NCBI GenBank assembly: GCA_034770075.1
Contig: CM068386.1
Location: 86,835,265 to 86,899,264, forward strand
From: Aralia elata
Lineage: Eukaryota; Streptophyta; Magnoliopsida; Apiales; Araliaceae
DNA: 64,000 nt
Direction of reading: 5' to 3'
Part shown: in pieces, positions 13,260 through 25,504 of the stretch
Position numbering within the stretch: position 1 is the first letter of the stretch
Layout of the letters: every line of letters begins with the position of its first letter
Program-made: the position numbers and the translations under genes
Notes under the pieces: model-generated
The model's input: the letters and a program-made list of their open reading frames with translations, nothing else
Told to the model about the DNA's origin: nothing
The model's database searches: none

Positions 13260-16200
13260 TGTGACGCCCCCAAATCCAGGTCCCTTGAACCTCGGATCTG
13301 GTATGTCACGATACATCATCTTCATACCTACTCTATAACTAATGCGGAAAATATAAACATATATTATTTATTTCAGAGTATTCTACAACATTTTCCAAGG
13401 TCTACAACCTTTATCTTGATACATTCCTTTAATAACGTACATAAGGTTTACATAAGTAACTTACATCCAAATAACTTAATAGTTAACATGCATATCAACC
13501 TAATCTGGTCCTTTGCATTTGCCTCTATCCTTCCTCGAACATTCGTCTTAATCTGAAATATTTAATCATGATATAGCAAGAGTGAGCAACTACTTTGCTC
13601 AGCAAGTTTAAATACAAAGAAGATATATCATGATTGAAGAAAAGAATATAGCTTTAGAATTTTTTAACAATATAATAATTGTAAAAGAGCATGAATCAAA
13701 ATTTCAATGATTAAATGACTGAATTCAATAATACAGGGTGTCAATAATGACCATGAACCAATTTAACTGAACCTTAAGGTAATGAAGGTGATCAGCCTTT
13801 CATACCTGATGAACATATGCAACATGCACTAAGCGCGAATCAATAATCATAGATGTGGAATAATCAACAATAATTATCCACTAACATGCTTGAAAGATAA
13901 TAACTCGAGTTTGAGTTAGGGAACTTGCCTTGATTGGAGATTACCGCTATAATTTAACTTAACTTCTCTCCACAAATTCTACACAATTGTATTTACATGC
14001 ACATACATATTAGCTAATTTAATATGTTGCAAAACATGCATGTATATTCTTTATCAATAAATATTAGGTAATAAAAACTAATATTATTTGTACTTTATTC
14101 AAAACCAATCTTGGTTTCTTTATAAACTTATTCATTTTAATCCTTAATATAAATAATAAGGGTCACACATATTTTAAGATGTAAATATTTTACATCTTAA
14201 AGCTTAAACCATTTATATTCTATTTCAGAAATATCTTTTAACTTTACTCGTAAATTCGGGGTTTAAACAACTAATACATAGCTTTTATATTATTTCTTTA
14301 ATTTAAATAATTTTAATATCTTTTTATCTGTCCATGTGTCAACTCGGACCATTGCCTAATAAATAAATATTTTATCTCGCCAACACATTAGCTTCGTGCT
14401 TCATTTAGTGAATAAATCACATTTTTGCTTTAAGTATATATATGCATCGCAATATAAATCTCGGCTTAAAACCTTCATTTTGAACCCCAAAAACCTCAAT
14501 TTCGCTACTTTTATGATTATTACACTTTTAACGGTTTCACGCTTTTCATTATGCTATAAAACCATTTTGCATACCCTCGCCGGCTTCCGTTTGCTTAAAG
14601 ATAAATTTTCATATTTTTAATATATTTTTATTGCATTAATTATGTCCGGAATCAATTTTCATGGCATAAATTTATCAGAAACGTCAAAACTCTCATATTG
14701 GGACTTTATTAAACTTAACTTTGCTTAAATTCTCGCCCGAGCGCGATTCGGAACGACGAATGTCAAAATAGCCCGGCGTGTCGACGCTCGGCGTCGCTTA
14801 AATTTTAGTTCTGACATGACTTTTTGCCTATTTTTAATTCTCAAACCATAAATCACATAACATCGAAATTTTGGGCATATTACAGAACTCATGGCGTAGT
14901 ATTTTTAAAAAATTTCTAACTGCAAAAAGGAATCACGAAAGCCGCTCAAAACAGCGCGCCAAAAGCGTGTCAGGTAGCTGCCCAGCGGCGCAGCACGACG
15001 TGCGCGCGCTGCCCAGCTGCTGCTGCTGCTCATGCTGCTGGTGCACTTTTTCTGATTTTCTCACGCCTTGCTCGTTTATCGGATTGATCCGAATTTTGGA
15101 TATGTTATACATCGTATACCAGACTATGTTTAAAAAATATAACCCCTCCATTCCGGGTTCATTATGCTGCCTAAACAACGCCCCTAATATGGTTGTAGAG
15201 GCCAATTTTTAAAACGCGTGTTTACACGTCAAAACTCGTCGTGGTTCGTTTCGGCTCGTTTTGCTACCTAACCAAGTCTTGTTTAACATATTAAGACACG
15301 TCTAAAGTCTTGGCTTCGCAAAATTCCAAGTTTTTCATCATTTTTACTCTTTATGCTCATAAATTTTCAATTTTCGCGTTTAGAGGTCAACACTCGCCTC
15401 GACGCGTTCCAACCCAACTTGCTTTACAAATAAGTCTTATTTAACATAATAAGACTCGTTTAAAGTATCGGCTTCATCAAATTCCAAGTTTTTATCATTT
15501 TTACCCTTTATGGCCATTTATCGCGTATAACGCGTATATTATCGAATTTATCCGATTTCTTCGCATTTTACCCTCGTATACCTCGTAATGCGTATCCTTA
15601 GTACTCCACACAAATCAACCTAGTATCCAAGGCTCTAATTTCACTTTTCATCGATACATAAGCTAATATTTACACTATATAGCCTTACTAACTTTCCAAA
15701 TTTCTCATTTCTTGATTCAATTCCAATTCTTATGGTACATTAGATATCCGAGGATCAAAACTAGATTTAACATATAGACTTTTAGTCTAAATTCACAATC
15801 TAACCAACTTTTGTTCAAAAATTCAACTTTGTAATCATTAAAGCAAAATTTCGTGAATTATTACTAGAATTCGAAATTGAATGCGATTCTATACCTCTTG
15901 AGTGGTGAATTAGAGTTTCCAATGCCTCCCAAGCTTCAATTTTTGGTTTAAGCTCGATTTCACTTAGAATTGAAAAGTTGAGAATTCACAGCTTCCTTGT
16001 GTCTATGGCTTAGAGAGAGAATTGGCTAAGAGAGGAGAAGAAGATTAGTTTGCTAGCTTAAATAGAAGAGATGATGGCCTCCCTTCATTGGCCTCCATGA
16101 AAATTTCTTGCTCCTTACTCTCTCTCTCTCTCACTCACGACATATAAAGAAGAAATCTGGCTTGCTCCCTAATCTTTCAATAGTGAGGGTTTATAAAGAA

Positions 16201-17468
16201 AATTCCAAATTTGACTTTATATTAAATAACTCCTTTACCCTCTTGGAAATACACAAAATATATATATATATATAATCATTTATATATAAATTATGTATTC
16301 CAAAATAAAAACATAACATAAAAATATTTTTATTACATTCTCATTTTATATATGCAAAATAAATGCGTTAAGCATAATTTACCATACAAAAGAAATTACT
16401 CATTCACTTAAGATATTATACTAAAAATATAACTCCTTGTCTCGTTAAAATAATTTCATACAAGAATTTATTTTTAATATTCTTGGGTAAAGTATATAAA
16501 ATATTATATACAGTTAAATTGCCTCTTTCGCTTTGTTACACAAATTGTTTTCAACACGTTATTTCCTCGCGTAATAAATATATACATATAAATATATATT
16601 TATTACCTCGCAGCAATTCAATATACTGTGCATGATCATATATCACATATAGAAAATAAATAATAAATTTATTTTCTCACATTATAAATTGTTTATATCA
16701 ATTTATTTACATATATAATTAAAATAATAATCGCTCTTTATTACAATAATTCAATACTAGAAGTTATTTTAATAACGTTTATTTAAAGTATACAATAATT
16801 CTTGCATACTTAAACTAATTATTTTCTCGTTCCTTCTATAAATAATTTAACTGTAATAAATATAATATTATATTTATTACATTAAAAACATGCATACATT
16901 ACACTCAATAATGTAATATATGATTTTTTCAATAAAATGGTGATTATACATTCAGTATATTTAATGCCACCAATTTACCATATTAAAATAATTTAATATT
17001 ATAAATTATTTTAACTTACTTATTTTAATCTTACCCATCTTACTCCTTGTAATAAATTGCTCCTACAATTTACGTACATATAATATTTATTATACACCAA
17101 AATCACATATTGCATAGTTAATACCCACTTATGCAATAAAATCTTACATAACATAGTTTAACCTTGACTTTCATATATTTGGCTAGACATTTAATTTAAT
17201 GTCTAAATAAAATCTCTTAATACAGTTTATTGCATTCAATAAGCCTTTATGATATGGCTTGTCATATATATCATTTAGTAATCTTACTCTTTAACCTTTC
17301 TATTGTTCACATTTAATTCTCTTTACATTCTTTTAAATATCAAACCATATAGGTTTTTCTGAAAATTTTAACCATTCATCTGCTTCCAATCTAGGTTTTA
17401 TTCTTTCAACCTTTATTTATTTATTCGAGATCTTATTTATAAGTCTCATAAATTTTCGGGTTGTCACA
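13260..17468 (-). repeat. LARD 5' LTR (element sense)
   Basis: 4209 bp, partner of 6668-10883. The element's TATA-like box is near 16055-16065 (- strand). Small indels relative to the partner occur in the (ta)n run near 16258 and in the AT-rich part near 16845. Confidence 0.93.
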
Positions 17469-18941
17469 AATTTGAACCGATTAAAATGGTTCTATATCGA
17501 GTTCACAGTGTTTGATTTCGCTAAGTGCATAAAATATGAAAAACTATGATGAACATGGGTTTTAAATCTCTTAGATTGGTTGTTAATGCAGTTTATGTCG
17601 TTACAATTGTTGAATACATGTTGGGTTTAAGTTTTGTAAAGTTTATTGCATCTGGGAATAGCTAATTTGGTGTTTAAACGAGCTAATATCGAGTTTAGAT
17701 TGTTGAACAGAGTTTGAAACCGCGAACTGGGGAACTGATTCTGGTGTCCAGCGTGGCCGCGCTGGACAATAGCCTAAATTAAGCACGGTCGCGCCATATG
17801 CAGAACAGACCCAGTAATGAGCTGTTGCGTGATCATCTAGGATGATGTTATTCTAACCTATTTTAATGATTGTAGGGAAGCTTAAAACGCATAAAAAGAT
17901 ATAATATCAGATTGTAATCATATTAACAGTGTTGGTAATTATAAATTTTGAATCTATAGAAGTTTGTAGTTCGAAGTTTGTAAGAAATAAAGGTGTTATC
18001 CAAACGCCATGTCAGTCTTATGTTGTAACCGAGCAGGGAAGTTCAAATTTATGAATAAATATAATATTTAGATCTTGAACTAAGTTAATAATTTAAACCA
18101 AAGAAGTTAGTTGCGATGTAACTAATTGGTATAGTGATCCTAACGACCTATGTAGGATATATGAAGAGCGTGAATTGTAAGTTTGTAGCTAACGCCCAAG
18201 GCAAGTTTCTTAACTCTTCTTTTACACTGTACAAGTTTCCTAACCTTTGCTACATTGTTATTTAGCGATGTTTCTTAATTTCATTTAATGCCTAAGCTAT
18301 TGTCTAAGCTTTCTAATTCTGTCGAAAGCATTACTACGATAAATAATATTTATTCGATTATGAATCGTTGTTATTCTTTTATTATTAAAGTATCATTAAT
18401 CGGAATTATATTGTTATCAAACCTTTGAATGACTATCGAACCCTTTTAATTCGACTAGTCCATAGTTGATGAGTGTTCTAAAATCTAGAATTTCTGTTGA
18501 AGCTATTCCAAACCAAACTTCATTTGGTACGGACTCTAATGGTAAAGCTGAGATGAACAACCCTAATATAGGGGATAATACCACGCAATAGTGTTAAAAT
18601 ATTTGTGCACAATACATTGTACAAAGGGTTGATCCCCCAAAGTACGAGATGGATGATCCATATAGTCTATAAGACTGTTAAAGGTTACGGTAGAGATACT
18701 TGCTAACCTAGGACATAGTTCATAGTATTGTGATCCTCAGAGGTACTTTTGCTCTTTCTTTCAAATCTTGATTCAAAAGCAAAATTCTCTAATGAGCTAT
18801 CAGTTTTTGATTATCGTTGATTGATTTCAGAAAAGATTATATTATTCAGTTGAATATCTATTCTTTGATTGTTCATATGTTATTACCATTATTATTATCC
18901 CTGGTGGGCAATTGTTTGCTCACTCTTGCATAAAACATTGC

Positions 18942-19005
18942 AGCTAAGGCTGAGAAGTCAGAAGAGCCGTCCACTAGTAAGGGCAAAGGCAAGATGCAGA
19001 AGTAG
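18942..19005 (+). other. Splice-acceptor-like AG and short Lys/Gly-rich ORF at the 3' end of solo LTR A
   Basis: After ttgctcactcttgc and acattgcag at 18943, the sequence encodes a short open stretch ending ...SKGKGKMQK and TAG at 19003-19005. An equivalent stretch in the same phase occurs at 44879-44933. Its function is unknown; see findings. Confidence 0.45.
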
Positions 19006-19796
19006 CTCGCGAACTGTTAATTGTTACGAAACTTTTGTAATAAGACTTATTTAATATTATGTTTTAATTCCGCATTGATGTATTTAAGGTTAGATAACCT
19101 GGGATTTAATTGCTTAAGAGATTTAAGTTGTAACCCCTTTTGTGGGAAGATGGTTTACTTAGTTTAATGTTTATCATCATTTATTATGGGTAGTTAGACA
19201 TGAATATATTAAATAATGAACACCAAATCTGTGGAATTGAAGTTCCAGGATTTGGGGGCGTCATAGAACATAGCTTGACATGCCTTCAATCCTCAATCTC
19301 TAAAACTAGGGTTTTTAATTGTGTAGCCAAGTGTGTTTAAAACTGGACTAGAATATCTATTTATACTCCTAGAATAAAGTCCTAAAGCTATAAGAATTAA
19401 CAATCCAAATTGGAGTAGAATTCTTCCAAAATTTGCAAGCCTTTTAAAATTTCGCACCCCGACCTGGCACTGCCGCGCCGTCTATCCAAAGATTCTATAA
19501 TTCCGCTTCGGTGCTGCTGCACCACAATTTAAACTGAGTATTGTCATTGCCACACCAACCATATAGGGACTGATGCTTGTGCTCTGGAAGCCTGGCGATG
19601 CCGCATTAGGATTGAACGTGATAATGGCGTTGTTGCGCCAAAGGTTCAGCCAACAATGATTTTCCACTTTTTCCTCCTTTTAGTTCCAATATCTCCTGAA
19701 ATCAATATACACCTCAATAAGTTCATATACACAATAAAACATGTAATAAAACTAAATATAAAGGAATCAATATCATTGAATATTTTGCACTTATCA

Positions 19797-20885
19797 AATT
19801 CCCCCACACTTAGCCTTTACACGTCCTCGTGTAAACCAAAACAAAGGTCATATTAAAATCAACTGAATTTTATTCAACCAAACTTTCAAAGGTTTCAATT
19901 TAATTACCAACCATGAATATCAACACTAATTAACAGAAATCTGCTCAATACTTAATCAACCAATTCATAACAACAACTTTGTCATTCCCCACTGAACATC
20001 TTTAAATCAAACTGGAATCACACAAATGTCTCTCCTATGACCAACATAGATACTCAACTCAATTCATATGGAATAACAACTGTGCACACTGACTTATTAT
20101 TAAGAACATGTTTCTTCTGCTATATTTTTCCACTCATTAGGACCTCCAAATTCAAATTCTTATAAGTGAATGCAATTTATGCTCCATCTCACACTATACA
20201 CAATTTTTTCTTTTCCAAGTGAGTGCGTTTTACGCTCCATCTCACTTATTGCATGTGTTTATGGGAGAGTGCGTTTTACACTCCTTCTCAACCCACTACA
20301 TGATTCTGCACTTTTGTTCTTTTCTTCTTTTCTCAATTTTTTTCAACTTTCTCATCAATTTTTTCTCTTTTTTTCATAAACAACTTAATAGTTCTAAATC
20401 ATGAAATCAGTGCACATAGTCAGACCCCACAAATAAATTAGCCAAGTAAACATGTATCCCATATTCAAGAACTCATATAATACAAATTTAATCCAAATCA
20501 GTCAACTATGGGTCCTGACTTAATTATCATCATTCATCAATTAATTAGGCATCAAACAAATTCGACCAATTAGCATCAATTTTCATTCCATAGCCAAAAC
20601 CTTTTAAAGCTTAGCCAAAGAAAACCAATTTTTTTAAGAAAAAAAATTAAACTTATGAAACAATTTTAAGGCAATGCATACGCTAAAAACAAACTAACCT
20701 AAACCTAAACCCCTCCCCCACACTCAAACCTTGCATTGTCCACAATGTAAAAAAATTATGCAGGGATAAGATACTAAAATAAAATGCAACGACAAAGTAA
20801 AAAGGGATAGAAAGAAAATCTGAATTCTTGGGTTGCCTCCCAAGCAGCACATTTGTTTAATATCATTTGCCTGACATCGATCTTC
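19797..20885 (-). other. Athila-like 3' noncoding region with PPT, stem-loop and motif repeats
   Basis: Between the integrase stop and the 3' LTR. The polypurine tract (aagtgtgggggaatt on the - strand) occupies 19797-19811. A perfect 8 bp stem with a 4-base loop is at 19816-19835. Three copies of a motif like gtgagtgcgttttacgct lie at 20166-20192, 20219-20245 and 20264-20290. Pyrimidine-rich DNA fills 20310-20380. Athila relatives may carry an envelope-like ORF here; none is visible. Confidence 0.75.
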
Positions 20886-22179
20886 TCAATCCTCATAAAC
20901 TGAATTCACCAAAGCCACTACCTTAACATCTTCCACATGATAGCCCTTATAAAATGGTTTAAGCCTGTGACCATTCACCTTGAATATCTTTCCTGTATTT
21001 GAACTCTGAATTTTCACTACACCATGATGAAAAATATTAGTAATAACAAACGGACCTACCCAATGGGAACTCAACTTATCAGGAAATAACTTAAGCCTTG
21101 AATGATAAAGGAAGACTTTATGTCCCACAACAAAATTCTTCCTCAAAATTCTTTTGTCATGGAAGACCTTAGTTTTCTCCTTATAAATCTTCGAGCTCTC
21201 ATATGCCTCATTCCGCAATTCCTCTAGCTCTTGAAGCTGCAACTTCCGATGGATCCCAGCTTCATTCAAACTCATGTTGTATTGCTTAATCGCCCAGAAA
21301 GTTTTGTGTTCTAACTCTACAGGAAGGTGACATGGTTTCCCGAACACTATCCTATAAGGTAACATATGTATAAGAGTTTTGTAAGCTGTCCTATAGGTTC
21401 AAAGTGCATATTCTAACCGTAGACTCCAATCTTTTCTATTTGGGTTGACTACCTTCTCCAAAATGGACTTCACCTCATGATTGGATACCTCAGTCTGGCC
21501 ATTACTTTGCGGATGGTAAGATGTAGAAACCTTGTGCAGAATATTATATTTCTTGAACAGTGCTGCTAACACCCTATTGCAAAAGTGTGTTTCTCTATCA
21601 CTGATAATGGCTTTTGGGACTCTAAACCTGACAAATATGTTAGACTTGACAAAATCTGCAATAACTTTAGAGTCATCAGTCCTGGTGGCTTTAGCTTATG
21701 TCCATTTAGAAACATAATCAACAGCCAAAATAATGTAAACATTACCATAAGAAGCAAGAAATAGTCCCATAAAATCTATTCCCCAATCATCAAAGATCTC
21801 AATAATTAAAATGAGAGTTTATGGCATTTGATTCCTATGTGATATGTTTCTTGTCTTTTGACAATTTGCACATGCCTTATAAAATAGATAAGAGTCTTTA
21901 AAAATAGTTGGCCAAAAGAAACTACTTTCCAAAACTTTATGAGCCGTTCTTTTTGGTCCAAAATGACCTCCACAATCATAAGAGTGACAGAAAGCTAGAA
22001 TAGATTAAAGCTCACTATTAGGCACACATCTTCCAACTATCTAGTCAACACAAAATTTTCATAAATATAGATCGTCCCAAACATAGTATTTGACATCACT
22101 CTTAAGTCTTTCTTTTCTGGAATTTGGAAAAGTCACTAGGTAAATATGCACTCACCAAATAATTCACAATACTGGCATA
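20886..22179 (-). pseudogene. Athila-like integrase
   Basis: Read downward from about 22100. The HHCC zinc finger is recognisable (GGHFGPKRTAHKVLESSFFW, then a CANCQK pair) near 21990-21860. The catalytic triad is all present: Asp in GIDFMGLF (about 21780), Asp in AIISDRETHF (about 21600) and Glu in HPQSNGQTEVSN (about 21500). A 159-codon open C-terminal part (21365-20886) starts MLPYRIVFGKPCHLPVE and includes the chromatin-side C-terminal beta domain (VGPFVITNIFHHGVV). TAG/TGA stops interrupt the core at several places. No chromodomain is visible. Confidence 0.9.
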
Positions 22180-22722
22180 CTAGGGAATTGTCTCATCAAT
22201 GGAAAGTAGATGTTCATTTGGAAAAGAGTCATGCAATAGTAGTGCCTTTTCATTTGTAATCATCATGCTCAAGTGATCCGCTACCAAGTTATCTGCTCCC
22301 TTTTTATCTTTGATCTCCAAATCAAACTCTTGTAACAACAGAATCCACCTTATGATCCAAGGCTTGGATTCCTTCTTAGTCAGCAAATACCTGAGAGCAG
22401 CATGGTAAGAATATACTACAACTTTAGAACCAAGTAGATAAGATTTAAACTTGTCTAAAGCAAAAATAATAGATAAAAGTTCTTTTTCAATTGTAGAGTA
22501 GTTAATCTGTGCAGCATTTAAAGTCCTAGAAGCGTAGTAGATGATATAAACAACTTTATCGACTCTTTGGCCTAAGACGACTCCCACTGCATAATTGTTG
22601 GCATCACACATAATCTCAAATGGCAACTTCCAATTAGGTGGTTGTATCACTAATGCTGAGGTCAACAATTTCTTCAATTTAATAAATGCCTTATTGCACT
22701 CATCATCAAATTGTAATTCCAC
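22180..22722 (-). pseudogene. Athila-like RNase H domain
   Basis: A 180-codon open stretch. It begins with the RT/RNase H connection (FDDECNKAFIKLKKLLTSA), then CDANNYAVGVVLGQR with the first catalytic Asp, and STIEKELLSIIFALDKF with the catalytic Glu. The third acidic residue, normally in VYTDHAAL, reads VYSYHAAL, so the Asp is replaced by Tyr; this copy should be catalytically dead even where open. In the family it removes the RNA template strand during cDNA synthesis. It ends in LVADHLSMM and a linker towards the integrase. Confidence 0.9.
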
Positions 22723-22728
22723 ATCCTT

Positions 22729-23843
22729 TTATAACAACTTACACAACATCAACGCTATCTTCGAGAAGTCTTTGATAAATCTGTGATAGAATCCTGCATG
22801 TCTAAGGAAAGAACGAATCTCCCGCACACTCGCGGGGTAAGGCAATGTAGAAATAATTTCTATCTTAGCTTTATCTATCTCTAATCCTCTAGCTGAAACA
22901 ACATAACCAAGTATTATACCTTGTTTTACCATAAAGTGACATTTTTCTCAATTAAGAACAAGATTAGTCTCTAAGCATCTACCTAGCACACGAGTCAAAT
23001 TATCTAAGAATGCATCCAAAGAATCACCATGAATTGTGAAATCATCCATAAAAACCTCAATGCAATTTTCTAAAAGATTAGAAAATATACTCACCATGCA
23101 TCTCTGGAAGGTACCTGGTGCATTGCACAATCCAAAGGACATCTTACGATACGCAAATGTACCAAATGGACATGTGAACGTGGTCTTTTCTTGGTCTTCG
23201 GGTGCAATCACAATCTGATTATAACCTGAAAACCCATCTAAAAAATAGTAATAAACATGCCCAACTAATATTTCCAATATTTGATTAATAAAAAGAAGAG
23301 GAAAGTGATATTTTCTAGTTATAACATTCAATTTCCTATAATCAATACACACTCACCATCCTATTTACATGTGTGTCGGCACCAACTCATTGTTGTCATT
23401 CTTGATGACTGTGATTCCAGATTTTTTGGTACGACCTGCACTGGACTCACCCATTTACTATTTGAGATGGGGTAAATTATGCCTGCATCAAGCAATTTTA
23501 GCACATCTTTTTTCACTACCTCCATCATAGGTGGGTTCAATCTCCCCTGTGCTTTTCTCGTGGGCTTTGCTCCATCTTCCAAAAGGATTCTATACATGCA
23601 CATAGCAGGGCTTAAGACTGTTATGTGATCCCTTAAGACTCTTAACAATTTGTCCTCTTGCACCTTGGTTAGGTTATTTGCAATAATCACCGACAGTGTG
23701 TCATCCCTCCCTAGATATGCATACTTCAAGTGTGTGGATAATGGTTTTAATTCGAACGTTGGAGTCGTTTCTCTCAATTCCCGACTCTGCTCAATTTCTT
23801 CTTCTTTGTCCAATTCTAAGTTATTCCTGATGGCAACCTCCAA
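22729..23843 (-). pseudogene. Athila-like reverse transcriptase
   Basis: Three successive open pieces. 23843-23361 has the pre-RT region and the start of the palm (GAKPTRKAQGRLNPPMMEV, LLDAGIIYPISNSKWVSPV). 23352-22948 has CIDYRKLN, YYFLDGFSGYNQI, FGTFAYRKMSFGLCNAP and the catalytic VFMDDFTIHG. 22932-22729 is the thumb (RGLEIDKAKIEIISTLPYP, IRSFLRHAGFYHRFIKDFS). The catalytic Asp pair is intact. A frameshift or insertion near 23355 and a stop near 22935-22947 break the frame. Confidence 0.93.
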
Positions 23844-23927
23844 GCTTTCCTAATGTATATGCTTAAAAGATCCTTACACTAAAGAGTCAATGATGTCAAT
23901 AGCAAAAATAGGATTAATATCTCTAGG

Positions 23928-24496
23928 TTACCTCATGGCCTCATATATGTTGAATTGAATTTTTTCGCCATCAAATTTCATGCTTAAGGTCCCATTGTGC
24001 ACGTCAATCATAGTTCGTGCTGTTTTCAAAAATGGCTTCCCTAAAAGTGTATATGCAAAATTTGGAGATGTATCATCCTCTATATCCACAATATAAAAAT
24101 CTGAAGGAAATATTAGTTCATTCACCTACACCAAGACATCTTTAATTACCCCTTGGGGGTAAGTGTTAGTACGATCGGCAATTGGATAATAACACCAGTA
24201 TTTTTCAAAGGACATAGATTTAAAGAAGCATAAACAGATAATGACATGACATTAATTGAAGCTCCTAAATCTAGCATGTCTTTTTCAAATCTGGTATTTT
24301 CTATTTTATATGGAATTATGAACATGCCTGGATCTTTACATTTAGGGGGCATTTTTTCTTGGAGAAATGTTGATACATGTTTTCCAACTATGACTCTCTC
24401 ATCATTTTTCAATTTTCTTTTATTAGTGCATAATTCTTTTAAAAACTTTGCATACCTTGACACTTGTTTAATTGCATCAAATAAAGGGATATTCAC
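23928..24496 (-). pseudogene. Athila-like aspartic protease
   Basis: The first piece (24496-24146) reads FLQEKMPPKCKDPGMFIIP and then the active-site motif MLDLGASINVMSLSVY, with Leu in place of the usual Thr/Ser after Asp, as is common in plant Athila protease. The second piece (24125-23928) reads NELIFPSDFYIVDIEDDTS...LLGKPFLKTARTMIDV, the flap and C-terminal part. They are separated by a stop and shift near 24126-24145. This domain would cut the polyprotein. Confidence 0.9.
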
Positions 24497-24498
24497 CT

Positions 24499-25434
24499 CT
24501 ACCTTCCTGAAAGTCTCTGAAATTTTCTTTTCTTGCTCATCTTTCTTTGAAGTTCTAGGATTCCTGGGGAGAAAACTAAAGGATTAGTTTTAAGTTGAAT
24601 AGGAGGATTAGGTATTACTTTAGATATTTTTGTGTCGTCCTTAGCTTTATCCTCATCAAACTCAACAGTGGCTTTTGGTGTATCCATTTGTTTTCCACTT
24701 CTTAATATTATGGCACTTGCATTCTCTCTTAGATTGACAACTCTCTGAGATGGTAACTTTCCCGAGCCTTGAGATTCCAACCTTTCTACTGTGGTGGCGA
24801 GCTAACCCATCTGATTTCTCAAGTCTTGAATAGAATTTTTCGTCTCCTGCTGGAACTGTTGTGTTTGGTTCATGAATTGTTGTGTATGACTTATGAATGC
24901 CTTGAACATATCTTCCACAGATGTTCTAGAGTTTATAGGAGTTGCTTGTTTAGGCTGATACTGCTATTGAGCTGGCTAAAAACCTTCCTGCCTAGGTGGG
25001 AAAACACCTTGTGCTGGAGGTCTATTTCTTCCATAACTAAAATTGGGATGATCTCTCCATATGGAATTGTATGTGTTTGAGTAGGGATCATACTTCCTCT
25101 GATGTTGTGCCTAATAATTTCCCACTGCATTAGCTTGTTACATAGTCTCATCCTCTTGCAATGTTGGGCATGCATCAGTGTTGTGACCCGACTGTAAACA
25201 TATCCCACAAGCCTTTGCGACTGACATGTTTCTTGCATCCATCTTTTCTTCGTTTGAATCACTGGATGAATGGTTTAAAAGTAGCTTGAGTGATATGTTG
25301 AGGCCCAGTGATGGAACTTCGTCGGAATCTACAATTGTGCTTCGAGATTGATGAGCCTTCTTCCTTAACTTGCGTGCAGTTTTCTCTATTTCTGGATCAA
25401 AATTCAGTTCAAGAGAGTGAGAGGATCGAGTCAT
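24499..25434 (-). pseudogene. Athila-like gag, capsid core deleted
   Basis: Starts at 25434 (MTRSSHSLELNFDPEIEKTA), 47 bases from the primer site. Only about 65 codons separate the N-terminus from the zinc knuckle CGICLQSGHNTDAC (CX2CX4HX4C, near 25215-25170), so the large capsid region normally between them is missing. The C-terminal half, in several frames down to 24499, keeps Gln-rich and Asn-rich stretches and the LRSGKQM motif that links gag to protease. The first 98 codons are open; later parts have stops at 25138 and below. Confidence 0.83.
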
Positions 25435-25481
25435 AAACTAAAAATAAAAGAAAACAAAGAATAAATAAAAACAAATAACAG

Positions 25482-25499
25482 TCCCCAACAAAGGCGCCA
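25482..25499 (-). other. Primer binding site (Asp-tRNA type) of the Athila-like element
   Basis: On the - strand tggcgcctttgttgggga lies five bases inside the LTR. Athila-type elements generally prime with tRNA-Asp (tggcgccgttgccgggg); this copy has three changes. Confidence 0.82.
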
Positions 25500-25504
25500 A
25501 AATT

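Larger units (their letters stand above)
6668..17468 (-). mobile_element. LARD-type noncoding gypsy element with about 4.2 kb LTRs
   Basis: Direct 5 bp duplication aattt at 6663-6667 and 17469-17473. Two long terminal repeats begin TGTGACGCCCCCAAATCC and end gggttgtcaca: 6668-10883 and 13260-17468. Read on the - strand, a Met-tRNA primer site adjoins the 5' LTR at 13259 and a polypurine tract adjoins the 3' LTR at 10884. The 2.4 kb between them holds no recognisable gag or pol. Large LTRs with a short noncoding interior define a LARD (large retrotransposon derivative), which must be mobilised by proteins from another element. The two LTRs are alike over their whole length; in the first 320 bases I count roughly nine differences, so it is the youngest layer here. 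Short open frames inside are not gene-like. Confidence 0.93.
5596..19265 (+). mobile_element. Solo LTR (Tekay-like gypsy), split by the LARD
   Basis: Starts TGTAACG at 5596 and ends at 19265 with gggggcgtca plus a decayed terminus (TA in place of CA). Flanks are gaact (5591-5595) and gaaca (19266-19270); the undisturbed sister LTR reads gaact at this point, so this is a TSD with one later change. Pieces 5596-6667 and 17474-19265 total about 2.86 kb. No internal domain or second LTR was found, which fits a solo LTR left by LTR-LTR recombination. Its ends resemble those of the solo LTR at 41201-45192 and of the LARD. Near the 3' end it carries a splice-acceptor-like AG and short ORF (18942-19005). 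Confidence 0.82.
4808..19796 (-). repeat. 3' LTR of the Athila-like element, split by insertions
   Basis: Two pieces, 4808-5595 and 19266-19796 (about 1.3 kb together), align end to end with the intact LTR at 25505-26841. The break holds a solo LTR and, inside it, the LARD. A TATA-like TATAAATA in - orientation lies at 19358-19365, matching 26383-26390 in the other LTR. Confidence 0.9.

Noticed and set aside
14933..15205. 90-codon open frame with Gln run on the - strand
   Set aside because: Inside the LARD LTR; the Gln run is a (ctg)n microsatellite and the equivalent frame in the other LTR is closed.
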